From: Methanofollis aquaemaris
Lineage (GTDB): Archaea; Halobacteriota; Methanomicrobia; Methanomicrobiales; Methanofollaceae
Direction: 5' to 3'
DNA length: 64,000 nt
Assembly (NCBI RefSeq): GCF_017357525.1
Contig: NZ_CP036172.1
Location: 248,001 to 312,000, forward strand
Shown piece after piece: positions 25,950-34,905 of the stretch; the first letter of the stretch is position 1, and each line of letters starts with the position of its first letter. The notes below the pieces were generated by a model that was not told the DNA's origin, ran no database searches, and was given only the letters and a program-made list of their open reading frames with translations. The translations under genes were made by a program, and so were the position numbers.

Positions 25950-27170
25950 ATGGACTTCAAAACCTTTGTCTTAACCCTGATTATGCTGTCAGCATGCGTC
26001 CCCATGGGATGCGCCGCAGTCAGCATATCGGTTTCACCTGATGCGATAGAGGAGGGGGACCAGATAGAGATCACCATGCAGGATCTCCCTGACGGTGCCT
26101 CTTTTGCCATCCTGGTGGAGAGTCGGATCGAAGTGGGAAATGAAGAGAAGTTCTTCTATGAGGTGCAGGACTTCGTGCTCCCGGTCTCGTTGAGTGGCGG
26201 GTGGATATTTGCATCGACCAGAGACACCGCCTTCACCACCCTCTCCACAGCGCTTGATGGGAGTGCCATCAATGTCGGCGGGCCGTCGAAGGACGGTGTC
26301 TTCACGTTTTCACAGCAGATGGATATCCCGGCAGGGACGTATCGCTCTCTCAAACTTGAGGGGCGGTCGATGCCCGATGTCTCGGAGATCACCACACAGA
26401 TGCGATTGAGCGGAGAGAAGACCGGACCCGTAGACAGCACCATCACCTTCTCGGTCAATGGCGTCAAGAAGGGGTCTAACACCATCGAGATCATCGTGGA
26501 CGATGAGACCGCCCTGAGGGAGACAATACCGATCGGTGGCGGAACAACTGCGGAGCCGCCAACAGAAACAACGACAGTGCCGACCACCGAGAAACCTTCG
26601 GGTTCGTCGGGTTCTCCGGGTTCTCCGGGTTCATCAGGATCGTCAGGGAGCACAACGCAACAGAATGGTGGGGCGACAGCGACAGAGACGGTGACTACCG
26701 TTCCAGGTGTCGGTGCGGTGTGGTCTGAGGACAGACTGGTCCGCCTCGAAGGTCCGGGACTCGAAGGAGTGGGCCTGGCCAGGGCGGAGAGCGGGAATGT
26801 CCCTGACGGATGGATGCCTCTCGGTGATGCGGTTTCGGTCACCCCGGCGGACCGTACGTTCGGGGAACCGGTGCATCTTATCTTCACGCTTCCGGAAGGT
26901 GAGGCCGCAAGCGAGGCGACGACCTTTATTGCAGTCTTCAATGGTGGAACCTGGGAGATCCTCCCGAGCAATCTTGAGGAAGGAATAGTCGTCACTGAGG
27001 TCGCCAGTGCAGGCACCTATCGCCTGATGCGCTTTGCCGAAGCCGGGACGACCACAGTTCCGACGACAACCGCGACCACACTCCCGCAGACCACCCAGTC
27101 TTCTGTCGGTCCAACATGCCTTATTGCAGCGGTTATGCTCTCCTTTGTCCTTCTCAGGGGCAAAAAATAA
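25950..27170 (+). CDS. Secreted, anchored surface protein with Ser/Gly/Pro-rich stalk
   Basis: 406 residues from ATG 25950 (CGAGGGGAC upstream). Signal peptide FVLTLIMLSACVPMGCAA. An N-terminal beta domain (VSISVSPDAIEEGDQIEITM) is followed by a low-complexity linker, TEPPTETTTVPTTEKPSG-type Thr/Pro stretches and a GSPGSPGSSGSSGS run encoded by short tandem DNA repeats near 26.60 kb. The second domain (RLVRLEGPGLEGVGLA to GTYRLMRF) looks like the ZU5-like or C-terminal fold often found before the anchor in methanogen surface proteins. A Thr-rich stalk and a final hydrophobic helix (CLIAAVMLSFVLLRGKK) anchor it. Probably heavily glycosylated; partner of the divergent surface protein. Confidence 0.75.
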   Translation: MDFKTFVLTLIMLSACVPMGCAAVSISVSPDAIEEGDQIEITMQDLPDGASFAILVESRIEVGNEEKFFYEVQDFVLPVSLSGGWIFASTRDTAFTTLSTALDGSAINVGGPSKDGVFTFSQQMDIPAGTYRSLKLEGRSMPDVSEITTQMRLSGEKTGPVDSTITFSVNGVKKGSNTIEIIVDDETALRETIPIGGGTTAEPPTETTTVPTTEKPSGSSGSPGSPGSSGSSGSTTQQNGGATATETVTTVPGVGAVWSEDRLVRLEGPGLEGVGLARAESGNVPDGWMPLGDAVSVTPADRTFGEPVHLIFTLPEGEAASEATTFIAVFNGGTWEILPSNLEEGIVVTEVASAGTYRLMRFAEAGTTTVPTTTATTLPQTTQSSVGPTCLIAAVMLSFVLLRGKK

Positions 27171-27299
27171 CTTTATTTTTACGAAGAAAATAGGATGAAG
27201 ATCGGGCCGGGAAGGCAGAGAGATGGCAGTGAATAAGGCTTGATCCAGGGTGATTGTTCAAGCCCGGGATACTTTTGGGGTATGCTCATAGAGAGGATG

Positions 27300-28115
27300 T
27301 CATTTGGACAGGGCAATCCGATGCCCTGATTCTTCCCGGGTCTCGTTTTTCAGGACATCGTAAAATCGGTCTTTCGCATGCCGCTCGATCCAGGGGCGGT
27401 GGCCGCATCTCTCCAACAGGACGAACCGAAAGTTTCTGAGAATTCGGGAGAGGGGAATATCTGTCCCTGCAAAGGGATGCGGGTCATAATCGCCATGGAT
27501 GGCGACGACCGGACACCGGATCCGCTCTCCCAGTTTCAGCAATTTCCCGCTGCTCCTCAACGCATCGGCCTCCTCCCAGACTCGTTGATAGACCTCATAC
27601 CGGCACTCCAGAGCCTCATCGTCATGGGGCAGGGGGTCATATGCGTCGACTCCGGAGAGGAGCGACCCGAATCTGGCCAGAGTGATATCACGGTCCCCGG
27701 CGGCCCGACCGTTCAGAACTTTCATCAACGAGAGAACTTCCTCCCTCTCATCATCACCGAGCCTCCGGAGTCTGGTCCTCATAATCTCTCCGACATAGCC
27801 CCCTTCAAATGGTCCGCTCCCGACGAGAATGAGTTTCTTCACGATTGAAGGATACCGGGCGGCAACGATCCATGCAAGCCATGCACCCCAGGAAAAGCCG
27901 ATCAAGGTGACGGGTGAATCTCCTTCGCTCTCCAGAACGCCCTTCAACTCCTCGACCTGCCCGTCGAGGGTGGTCGCCGTCTGGAGGGGTTCCAGGACGC
28001 CCCCCACAGACGAAAGTTCACGGGCAACCGGCGCCATCTCCCCGGCCGCACCGGGGCCGCCGTGGACGACCGCGATGGAATACGGCCTCTCACCATATCG
28101 TCTCAGGTTGTGCAT
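27300..28115 (-). CDS. Alpha/beta hydrolase
   Basis: 271 residues. Oxyanion-hole motif HGGPGA (18-23), nucleophile elbow GFSWGA with Ser75, acid in HGDYDPHP (Asp209 or Asp211) and base in CGHRPW (His239) give a complete catalytic triad. ATG has GGGCAGGGAG immediately upstream. The class covers esterases, peptidases of the proline iminopeptidase type (HGGPG is typical of those) and others, so the substrate is open. It follows the tandem acyl-CoA synthetases on the same strand, separated by about 100 bases. Confidence 0.85.
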   Translation of the reverse strand: MHNLRRYGERPYSIAVVHGGPGAAGEMAPVARELSSVGGVLEPLQTATTLDGQVEELKGVLESEGDSPVTLIGFSWGAWLAWIVAARYPSIVKKLILVGSGPFEGGYVGEIMRTRLRRLGDDEREEVLSLMKVLNGRAAGDRDITLARFGSLLSGVDAYDPLPHDDEALECRYEVYQRVWEEADALRSSGKLLKLGERIRCPVVAIHGDYDPHPFAGTDIPLSRILRNFRFVLLERCGHRPWIERHAKDRFYDVLKNETREESGHRIALSK

Positions 28116-28220
28116 CTCCCTGCCCCTCTCTTTTGATCGGATCGATCAGATGCGAAATGCTGAAAAAAAGGTTGTGCTAAAATTCATTCAGGAGTGCGAA
28201 TGGCAGGGGGAGGCCCTCGC

Positions 28221-29903
28221 TCACTCTTTCTCCTCGCCGCCCTGACTGTTGTGCCGTTCGAGTTCGAGTTCGCGCAGGACGTTCCGCTTGATCTTGCCCG
28301 AGATGGTCTTGGGGAGATCCTCGACAAACTCGATGGCCCGCGGGTATTTGTACGGGGCGGTCATCCGCTTCACAAACTTCTGGAGTTCCTTGATGAGGAC
28401 GTCCGATGGCTCGAAACCCGGCGCCAGGACGACAAATGCCTTGATGATCATCCCGCGGATTATGTCGGGTGACCCGACGACGGCACACTCCTGCACCGCC
28501 GGGTGTTCCATCAGGGCCGATTCGACCTCGAAGGGTCCGACGCGGTAGCCCGAACTCTTGATCACATCGTCGTCACGGCCGACAAACCAGAAGTAGCCGT
28601 CTTCGTCCATGTAGGCCTTGTCGCCGGTGTAATACCAACCGTCCTGGAAGGACTCCTCGTTTGCGGTCGGGTTGGCAAAATATTCCATGAACATGCCGGG
28701 AGGTCTGGGCTCAGCCCTGATCGCGATCCGTCCTTCCTCGCCTGTCGGGACCGGTTTGCCCTCGTCGTCATGGAGTTCGACCTGCCATCCGGGCGAGGGC
28801 CTGCCCATCGATCCGAGTTTTGGCTCCATGCACGGGAACGTGCCGACGCAGAGCACCGTCTCGGTCTGGCCGTAACCCTCGTAGATCGTCTGATCGGTCC
28901 CCTTCTCCCAGGCCCTGATCACTTCGGGGTTGAGAGGTTCGCCCGCACTGACGCAGTGACGCAACTGCGAGAGGTCGAACTTCTCCAGGTCTGCGAGGAT
29001 GAGCATCCGGTACACCGTCGGTGGTGCGCAGAAACTTGTGACTTCATATTTTTCCAGGACCGGCAGGAGTTCGGTCGCCTTGAACTTGCCGCGGATATCG
29101 AAGATGAGGGTGCAGGCCCCCTGCATCCAGGGACCGAAGAACTTGCCCCACGCGCACTTGCCCCATCCGGTGTCCGCAAGGGTGAAGTGGAGATCGTTTT
29201 GTTTGATATCGAGCCAGAACTTTCCGGTGACGATGTGGCCGATCGGGTAGGCCTGGTTGTGGAGGACCATCTTCGGCTCGCCGGTCGTCCCTGAAGTGAA
29301 GAAGATGAGCATCGGGTCGACCGCTCGGGTCTTCCTCATGCCCGGGAGACGGACGAAGACGGTGGAGGCCGGGGCCGGATAGGTGAGTTCGATGGGGTAA
29401 CTGATCCAGCCCGGCATCTCCCCGTCCACCAGGAAACGGGAGACGAGCGAGGGACATTCCGCACAGATCTCGTCGACCTTCCAGGCGTTCTCGGTGTCGG
29501 TGATGACCATCTTGAACTTGCCGGCATTGACCCGGTACTCCAGATCCTTGGGAGTGAGCATTGTCGGACAGGGACAGAAAACAGCGCCGAGCTTAATGGC
29601 CGCTATGGCGAAGATCCACCACTCAGGAATGCGGTGGAGCATGATGATGACCCGGTCGCCCTTGTTAATGCCGTACTTGAGAAGCATGTTTGCCGCCTGA
29701 TTGGAGAGGTTCATCAGGTGGCGGAAGGTGTAGTTCCTCTCATGCCCTTCCTGGTCGGCCCAGATCATCGCAAGCCTGTTGCGGTCTTTCTCTGCCCACA
29801 TGTCGACGACGTCAAAGCCGAAGTTGAAGAACTCCGGCACCTCCGGGTGATAGGAGGCATAGACGTCCTCGTAGGTTTGGTATGTATGCTCGGCGTCGTG
29901 CAT
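28221..29903 (-). CDS. Acyl-CoA synthetase (AMP-forming), MACS-like, copy 1
   Basis: 560 residues from ATG 29903; the frame is open for 94 more codons upstream, but these are repeat DNA and not coding. Adenylating-enzyme motifs: FFTSGTTGEPKMV (P-loop), GYGQTETV (A5), YYTGDKAYMDEDGYFWFVGRDDDVIKSSGYRVGP (A7/A8 hinge) and LPKTISGKIKR with the catalytic lysine of A10. It makes acyl-CoA from a carboxylic acid, ATP and CoA. Sequence style matches the medium/branched-chain acyl-CoA synthetase group known from Methanosarcina. In a hydrogenotroph such enzymes would activate acetate or branched acids for biosynthesis (inference). A closely similar copy lies 395 bases upstream on the same strand. Confidence 0.9.
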   Translation of the reverse strand: MHDAEHTYQTYEDVYASYHPEVPEFFNFGFDVVDMWAEKDRNRLAMIWADQEGHERNYTFRHLMNLSNQAANMLLKYGINKGDRVIIMLHRIPEWWIFAIAAIKLGAVFCPCPTMLTPKDLEYRVNAGKFKMVITDTENAWKVDEICAECPSLVSRFLVDGEMPGWISYPIELTYPAPASTVFVRLPGMRKTRAVDPMLIFFTSGTTGEPKMVLHNQAYPIGHIVTGKFWLDIKQNDLHFTLADTGWGKCAWGKFFGPWMQGACTLIFDIRGKFKATELLPVLEKYEVTSFCAPPTVYRMLILADLEKFDLSQLRHCVSAGEPLNPEVIRAWEKGTDQTIYEGYGQTETVLCVGTFPCMEPKLGSMGRPSPGWQVELHDDEGKPVPTGEEGRIAIRAEPRPPGMFMEYFANPTANEESFQDGWYYTGDKAYMDEDGYFWFVGRDDDVIKSSGYRVGPFEVESALMEHPAVQECAVVGSPDIIRGMIIKAFVVLAPGFEPSDVLIKELQKFVKRMTAPYKYPRAIEFVEDLPKTISGKIKRNVLRELELERHNSQGGEEKE

Positions 29904-30298
29904 AACGGTATACCGTATGGGAGGAAGGGTTGATATAGTATGCGATGCCCGGGGAAGTCTGGAAAAAGGACTTTTTTCGGCTCTGTTGAATTCCTTTTCT
30001 GGAGTGACCATGAGGGGCTGCTCACACCCTTGCCCCTCCGTGATGGATCGGCAGAGGACGGAAACACACTCTGAACGATTCCCCCCCGCCTTCCCGCCCC
30101 TATCGCAATCCCGGGGGTTCCGGGGGCAGCGCCCCCGGCGCGTATGGTGTGGGAAGGCACGTCGATCAGAAGATCTCTTGAACAATGTTCAACTGCGTAT
30201 GCTTGAGCCAGGGGTTCATGCCCGATTCAACAGAGCCCTTTTTTCGTATTCAATGCCCGTTTCAGGGCCGGGATAGAAAAGAAAAATGGGGGCCGGGT
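29904..30298. other. Gap of 395 bases between tandem synthetase genes: promoter and family B repeat
   Basis: A TATA-like TACTATATC sits at about 29935 (minus strand) for the downstream synthetase. The rest is family B repeat copy 2 and AT-poor filler. No gene. Confidence 0.6.
30041..30158 (+). repeat. Dispersed nested-palindrome repeat, family B, copy 2 (most complete)
   Basis: Terminal inverted arms GCCTTCCC (30088-30095) and GGGAAGGC (30151-30158) enclose CGGGGGCAGCGCCCCCG, a near-perfect hairpin with 6-base G/C arms (30121-30137). The left flank from 30041 (GATCGGCAGAGGACGGAAAC) is shared with copies at 22.8 and 34.6 kb, so the element is about 118 bases long. Confidence 0.75.
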
Positions 30299-31978
30299 TC
30301 AGTCGTCCTGGTCCCTGACGTGGCTGTTCTCGTAGCGTTCCATCTCGATCATCTTCAGTTCTTTGCGCCTGATCTTGCCTGAGATGGTCTTGGGGAGGTC
30401 GTCGACGAACTCGATGGCCCGCGGGTATTTGTACGGGGCGGTCGTCTTCTTGACATGCCGCTGCAGTTCCTTGACCAGGGTATCGGATGACTCGAACCCT
30501 TTGTTGAGGACAACGAAGGCCTTGACGATCATCCCGCGGATGAGATCGGGCGACCCGACAACGGCACATTCCTGGACCGCCGGGTGCTCGATGAGGGCCG
30601 ATTCGACCTCGAAAGGTCCGATCCGGTAGCCCGAACTCTTGATCACGTCGTCGTCACGGCCGACAAACCAGAAGTAGCCGTCATCGTCAAAGTAGGCCCG
30701 GTCACCGGTGTAATAGAAGCCGTTCTGGAAGGATTCGGCATTGGCCTCAGGGTTGTTGAGGTACTCCACGATCAACCCGGCGGGCCGTGGATTGAGCGAG
30801 ATGGCGATCCGCCCTTCCTTGTAGGCGCCAAGGACATTGCCCTCCTCGTCATGGAGCTCGATATGCCAGCCTGGCGAAGGGCGCCCCATCGAACCGAGCT
30901 TTGGCTCCATGCATGGGAAGGTGGCGATGGCACAGACTGTCTCGCTCTGCCCGTAGCCCTCCCTGATGGTGATCCCGGTCCCTTCCTGCCAGATCCGGAT
31001 CACCTCGGGGTTGAGGGGCTCGCCCGCGCTGGTGCAGTGGCGCAGCTCGCGCAGGTCGTACTTCTTCAGGTCTGCGAGGATGAGCATCCGGTACACCGTC
31101 GGCGGGGCGCAGAAGGTGCTGACCTCGTACTTCTCAAGGAGCGGGAGGATCTCGGTCGCGGAGAACCTGCCATGGATGTCATGGACAAAGACCGCCGCAC
31201 CGCAGATCCACTGCCCGAAGATCTTGCCCCAACCGCACTTTGCCCATCCGGTGTCTGAGAAGGTGAAGTGGACATCGTGCTCGGTGAGATCCTGCCAATA
31301 CTTCGCAGTGATGATGTGGCCCAGCGGGTGCGCCTCGTTGTGGAGGACCATCTTCGGCTCGCCGGTCGTCCCTGAGGTGAAGTAGATGAGCATCGGGTCG
31401 GTCGCTCTCGTCTTCTTCTTCACCGGCAGCGAGACGGTGTGGTGGAGGACCGGCGCAGGGTACATCAGTTCGTACGGGAAACTCGCCCATCCTTCCTGCT
31501 CGCCGTCCACCAGGAAACGGTACTTGAGCGTGGGGCACTCGTTGCAGATCTCCTCGACCTTCCAGGAGTGCTCCATGTTGGTGATGACCATCTTGAACTT
31601 GCCCGCGTTCACCCGGTACTTCAGGTCTTTGGGGGTGAGGAGCGTGGGGCACGGACAGTATACGGCACCGAGTTTGATGAGGGCGGTGACGAAGATCCAC
31701 CATTCGGGTACTCTTGGAAGAAGAATGAGTACCCGGTCGCCCTTGCAGATGTCGTACTTGAGCAGGATATTTGCCGCCTGGTTCGAGAGGTTTGCAATGT
31801 CCCTGAAGGTGAATTTCCTCTCTTTACCACTCTGGTCAACCCAGATCATGGCAAGGCGGTTTCGGTCCTTTTTGGCCCATGCGTCTACGACGTCATACCC
31901 GAAGTTGAAGTATTCGGGGACGTCGATCTTGAAACCCGCATAGGTCTCTTCGTAGTTTTCCATGTTGTGCTCCGCCAT
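30299..31978 (-). CDS. Acyl-CoA synthetase (AMP-forming), MACS-like, copy 2
   Basis: 559 residues, colinear with copy 1 over its full length. The same motifs occur: YFTSGTTGEPKMV, GYGQSETV, YYTGDRAYFDDDGYFWFVGRDDDVIKSSGYRIGP and LPKTISGKIRR. Long blocks are identical between the two proteins (for example RAIEFV-DLPKTISGKI and the region around FCAPPTVYRMLILADL). They are clearly a tandem duplication, but surface regions and the C-termini differ, so the copies may have taken different acids. ATG at 31978, no strong ribosome-binding site; probably leaderless or short-leadered. Confidence 0.9.
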   Translation of the reverse strand: MAEHNMENYEETYAGFKIDVPEYFNFGYDVVDAWAKKDRNRLAMIWVDQSGKERKFTFRDIANLSNQAANILLKYDICKGDRVLILLPRVPEWWIFVTALIKLGAVYCPCPTLLTPKDLKYRVNAGKFKMVITNMEHSWKVEEICNECPTLKYRFLVDGEQEGWASFPYELMYPAPVLHHTVSLPVKKKTRATDPMLIYFTSGTTGEPKMVLHNEAHPLGHIITAKYWQDLTEHDVHFTFSDTGWAKCGWGKIFGQWICGAAVFVHDIHGRFSATEILPLLEKYEVSTFCAPPTVYRMLILADLKKYDLRELRHCTSAGEPLNPEVIRIWQEGTGITIREGYGQSETVCAIATFPCMEPKLGSMGRPSPGWHIELHDEEGNVLGAYKEGRIAISLNPRPAGLIVEYLNNPEANAESFQNGFYYTGDRAYFDDDGYFWFVGRDDDVIKSSGYRIGPFEVESALIEHPAVQECAVVGSPDLIRGMIVKAFVVLNKGFESSDTLVKELQRHVKKTTAPYKYPRAIEFVDDLPKTISGKIRRKELKMIEMERYENSHVRDQDD

Positions 31979-32100
31979 GGGATCTGTCCGTATACCTATG
32001 GTCAGTCACCGCTTTTTAATCTGACCGGTCTGGCGCTGGCCGGGCATGTATCTTTATGAAGGCGCGGCGCGATTTCCAGGCGATCAGGGGGCGGCTGTGA

Positions 32101-32613
32101 TGGATGTCGGGATGATCGCAGTCATTGACGTGCTTTTCGCGGCGGTTGCGCTCTATTATGGCCGAGCGGTTCAGGATCGCCGTCACCGCCGTCATCCTCC
32201 TGCTCGCTCTTGCGTGGCTGGGACTGGTCACGCCGGCCCAGGCCGTCTCGGGGTTTGGGAGCAATGCCGCCGTCTCGATGGCAGGCGTGATGGTCCTCGG
32301 GTACGGGATCGACCGGGTGGGGATGATGCACCGGCTCTCCCAGTTCCTCATGGTTGGGGGGGCGGGTTGGAGCGGTGCCTCTTTGTGAGGGTATCCTCGG
32401 TCGTCGGCACGGTCTCGTCGGTGATGCAAAAACTCCTATCTCATCCCCACTCATCAGGTCAACGCCCTGCTGATGAGGCCCCGAGGCTACCATACCCGCG
32501 ACCACCTCCGGGCCGGTACGGTGCTCACCCCTTTCTTTGCGCTGGCCTCAACGCTCCCGGTCTATCTCCTCTATCTCACCGGAACAACTGAGGCGGCGAG
32601 AATCCGCGAGTAG
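32101..32613 (+). pseudogene. Remnant of an SLC13/DASS-type permease (frameshifted, interior deleted)
   Basis: The start MDVGMIAVIDVLFAAVALYYG is followed by a frameshift near 32158. After it the +1 frame reads RFRIAVTAVILLLALAWLGLVTPAQAVSGFGSNAAV and then VMVLGYGIDRVGMMHRLSQFLMV. This is the classic N-terminal segment of SLC13-type permeases (ILTPAEALSGFSNPAV pattern). Next comes a jump: 32443-32613 encodes HQVNALLMRPRGYHTRDHLRAG and TPFFALASTLPVYLLYL, which is the C-terminal end of the same family. About 300 residues between the two are missing. Dead gene; its end overlaps the convergent EVE-domain gene. Confidence 0.75.
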
Positions 32614-32996
32614 TCTTCGTCAGGGATCGCCCGCATCGCCTGGGCAGCGAGTTCGTCTCGCCAGTTGTCAATGTTTTTGAGCACTTTCAGTTCTTTTGCA
32701 AGAGGAGCGACCTGAATCGGCCCCTGAAAAGCCGCAGCAGGTTTGAGTTTGACCCTGAGCGGATAGCCCTCCTCGGTCCCGGAGAAAAGCGGGATCCGAT
32801 TGATATAGAGTTCGGACGCGATCTCAAAGGCCCCGAGAAAGGAAGGCTCTTCCAGGTCATGGATATAGACAAGGAGACGGTCGCCGAGTTCTACCTTGCT
32901 GATCGTGTCGGCGTGACGCTGGGCGACCGCCCAGACCATCTTTTCCCTGATAGTCTCCCATTTATCTTCTTCAGAGACAGCAATCCAGCAGGTCAT
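32571..32996 (-). CDS. EVE-domain protein, copy 1
   Basis: 141 residues, the whole protein being one EVE domain (PUA-like fold, thought to bind modified bases in nucleic acids). Start MTCWIAVSEEDKWE, then GDRLLVYIHDLEEPSFLGAFEIASELY, the conserved GDxlvfY...g.fevvse segment, and PLRVKLKPAAAF. A leaderless-type promoter is likely: TTTAATAG lies about 25 bases upstream of the ATG on this strand. A paralogue is at 49646-50104. Its 3' end covers the last bases of the permease pseudogene. Confidence 0.88.
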   Translation of the reverse strand: MTCWIAVSEEDKWETIREKMVWAVAQRHADTISKVELGDRLLVYIHDLEEPSFLGAFEIASELYINRIPLFSGTEEGYPLRVKLKPAAAFQGPIQVAPLAKELKVLKNIDNWRDELAAQAMRAIPDEDYSRILAASVVPVR

Positions 32997-33100
32997 GGAT
33001 GGTGATTGGCTGTCCCCTATTAAATGGTTTCGAGGGGTTGCGGGTGTGCGGAATCTATAAATGTCGGGGCCATGTGATAGCCCGGAGTGGGGATGTCAGT

Positions 33101-33322
33101 ATGCCATACCGGTGGACAAGCAGACGGGACGTCGACGAGACGATTGTCGTGGTCATGAACTCGATTGAAGAGGAGGGAATGCTTCCCGAGTGGCTCAGGA
33201 GAACGATCCGGGGGTCGATCGATACGTCGGATCCGCAGTACGTGCGGTACTTCTATGATGAGGTGAAGAGACATGTCCCGACGGCGCTGAAACTCTTCGA
33301 GGAGAGTCCGTACGTCCCGTGA
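33101..33322 (+). CDS. Conserved small protein of unknown function (73 residues)
   Basis: Start chosen at ATG 33101 with GGAGTGGGGA in front and a TATA box TCTATAAATG at about 33053-33062; a longer in-frame start (32999) has neither. The product is soluble and charged: MPYRWTSRRDVDETIVVVMNS, then EEEGMLPEWLRRTIRGSID and YVRYFYDEVKRHVP. It looks helical. No family recognised. Confidence 0.65.
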   Translation: MPYRWTSRRDVDETIVVVMNSIEEEGMLPEWLRRTIRGSIDTSDPQYVRYFYDEVKRHVPTALKLFEESPYVP

Positions 33323-33444
33323 CAGGTGACGGGGTCGGATACTCTATTCTTTCTTCATTTTTGGAAAAAATTTTCCATTCATCCCGGTCCATTTCGTTAT
33401 AATTAAAGTATTGCAGACCGACATCCATATCAGTGAACGATTCT

Positions 33445-34548
33445 ATGGATCGGATAAAAATAGCCATCGTCGGGGTCGGGAACTGTGCGTCTTCCCTCAT
33501 CCAGGGGATCGAGTATTACCGGAACCATATGGATCAGGACGCGATCGGGCTGATGCATCGCGAGATCGGCGGCTATGCGCCGGGCGACATCGAGGTCGTC
33601 GCCGCCTTCGACATCGACGCCCGCAAGGTGGGCGGAGATATCGCGGAGGCGATCTTCGCCCCGCCGAACTGCACGAAGGTCTTCTGCCCGGAGATCCCAA
33701 AGATCGGCAAGGTGGTCAGGATGGGGCGGGTTCTCGACGGGTGCTCAGCACATATGACGCACTACCCCGAGGCCCGAACCTTTGTCCCCGCCCAGGAACC
33801 TGAGGCGACGAAGGAGGAGATCGTGGCCGAACTGAAGGCATCGGGTGCGGAGATCCTCCTCAACTATCTCCCGGTCGGTTCAGAACAGGCGGCCACGTTC
33901 TATGCCGGGTGCGCCCTCGAAGCCGGGGTGGCCCTCATCAACAATATGCCGGTCTTCATTGCGAGCGATCCGGAATGGTCCGAGCGGTTCAGGGCCCGCG
34001 GGATCCCGATCATCGGCGACGACGTCAAGGCACAACTCGGGGCGACGATCACCCATCGGACCCTTGCTGACCTCTTTGCAAAACGGGGCGTCGTCCTCGA
34101 CCGGACCTACCAGCTCAACACCGGGGGGAACACCGACTTTCTTAATATGCTCAACCATGAGCGTCTTGCCTCGAAGAGAGTCTCAAAGACTGAGGCGGTC
34201 CAGTCGGTCCTTCCCCACCCCCTCAAGGACGAGAACATCCATATCGGGCCGAGTGACTATGTCCCCTGGCAAAACGACAACAAAGTCTGTTTCCTGCGGA
34301 TGGAAGGCCGCATCTTCGGCGATGTCCCGATGAACCTCGAACTCCGCCTCTCGGTCGAGGACTCTCCGAACTCAGGCGGGGTGGTCATCGACGCGATCAG
34401 GTGCTGCAAACTCGCTCTTGAGCGGGGTATCGGTGGGGTGCTTGTCTCGCCGTCTTCGTTCTTTATGAAGCACCCGCCGGAACAATATCCCGACGACGAG
34501 GCATATGCGATGACCGAGGAGTTCATCGCCGGGCGGCGGCAGGTTTGA
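33445..34548 (+). CDS. myo-Inositol-1-phosphate synthase
   Basis: 367 residues from ATG 33445 (a GTG at 33433 is also in frame). The enzyme converts glucose-6-phosphate to L-myo-inositol-1-phosphate with NAD, for archaeal inositol lipids and solutes. NAD-binding start KIAIVGVGNCASSLIQGIEYY; conserved later blocks NYLPVGSEQA, PIIGDDVKAQLGATITHR, LNTGGNTDFLNML and PLKDENIHIGPSDYVPWQNDNK, the last two forming the active-site region. A TATA-like TTATAATTAAAG lies about 40 bases upstream. Single gene, followed by repeat DNA. Confidence 0.93.
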   Translation: MDRIKIAIVGVGNCASSLIQGIEYYRNHMDQDAIGLMHREIGGYAPGDIEVVAAFDIDARKVGGDIAEAIFAPPNCTKVFCPEIPKIGKVVRMGRVLDGCSAHMTHYPEARTFVPAQEPEATKEEIVAELKASGAEILLNYLPVGSEQAATFYAGCALEAGVALINNMPVFIASDPEWSERFRARGIPIIGDDVKAQLGATITHRTLADLFAKRGVVLDRTYQLNTGGNTDFLNMLNHERLASKRVSKTEAVQSVLPHPLKDENIHIGPSDYVPWQNDNKVCFLRMEGRIFGDVPMNLELRLSVEDSPNSGGVVIDAIRCCKLALERGIGGVLVSPSSFFMKHPPEQYPDDEAYAMTEEFIAGRRQV

Positions 34549-34568
34549 AAGGCGTTGTTTTTCTGGCG

Positions 34569-34689
34569 TGACCGATAGACAGAGGACGGGAACGCCCTCT
34601 GAACAATCTCCCCTCTGTCTTCCTGTTCCAATCTTCATCCAGGGGGTCTGGGAGCAACGCCCCCGGCGCGATTTAATGGGGGAAAGGCA
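34569..34689 (+). repeat. Dispersed repeat, family B, copy 3
   Basis: Same flank as copy 2 (ACCGATAGACAGAGGACGGG; CCCTCTGAACAATC), then a diverged core TCTTCCTG ... AGGGGGTCTGGGAGCAACGCCCCCGG ... GGGGAAAGGC. Confidence 0.65.
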
Positions 34690-34838
34690 GGCGATCGAGA
34701 AGGGGCACCCAAAAAAAGAATGAGAAATGCGAACCTGCTCTCTCGCGCCGGGGAGAAAAACCTGGATTCCCGAAGGCGAAGATAGCCGAGGGGCGGCGAT
34801 TGAGAGGGAGCAAGGATCCTTCCACATCCCAAAAAACC

Positions 34839-34887
34839 GCGATGAGAAATTTTCATGCGGTATGCCGAGGCGTGCTCTCGCCTCATG
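34839..34887. repeat. Dispersed repeat, family D, copy 1
   Basis: CGATGAGAAATTTTCATGCGG, GTATGCCGAGGCGTG and TCTCGCCTCAT match, in order, the block at 40.31-40.36 kb. Confidence 0.45.
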
Positions 34888-34905
34888 ACCAATGCAACAC
34901 AGCTT

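Larger units (their letters stand above)
34549..34905. other. Gap of 357 bases: repeats of families B and D
   Basis: Between MIPS and a convergent gene. It contains family B copy 3 (34569-34689) and family D copy 1 (34839-34887). No ORF with coding character. Confidence 0.6.

Noticed and set aside
26590-26650. Short tandem repeat as a mobile or regulatory element
   Set aside because: It lies in frame inside a surface-protein gene and encodes the Ser/Gly/Pro stalk.
29904-30185. N-terminal extension of acyl-CoA synthetase copy 1
   Set aside because: The 94 extra in-frame codons lie in the family B repeat and promoter region; the tandem copy starts at the position equivalent to ATG 29903.
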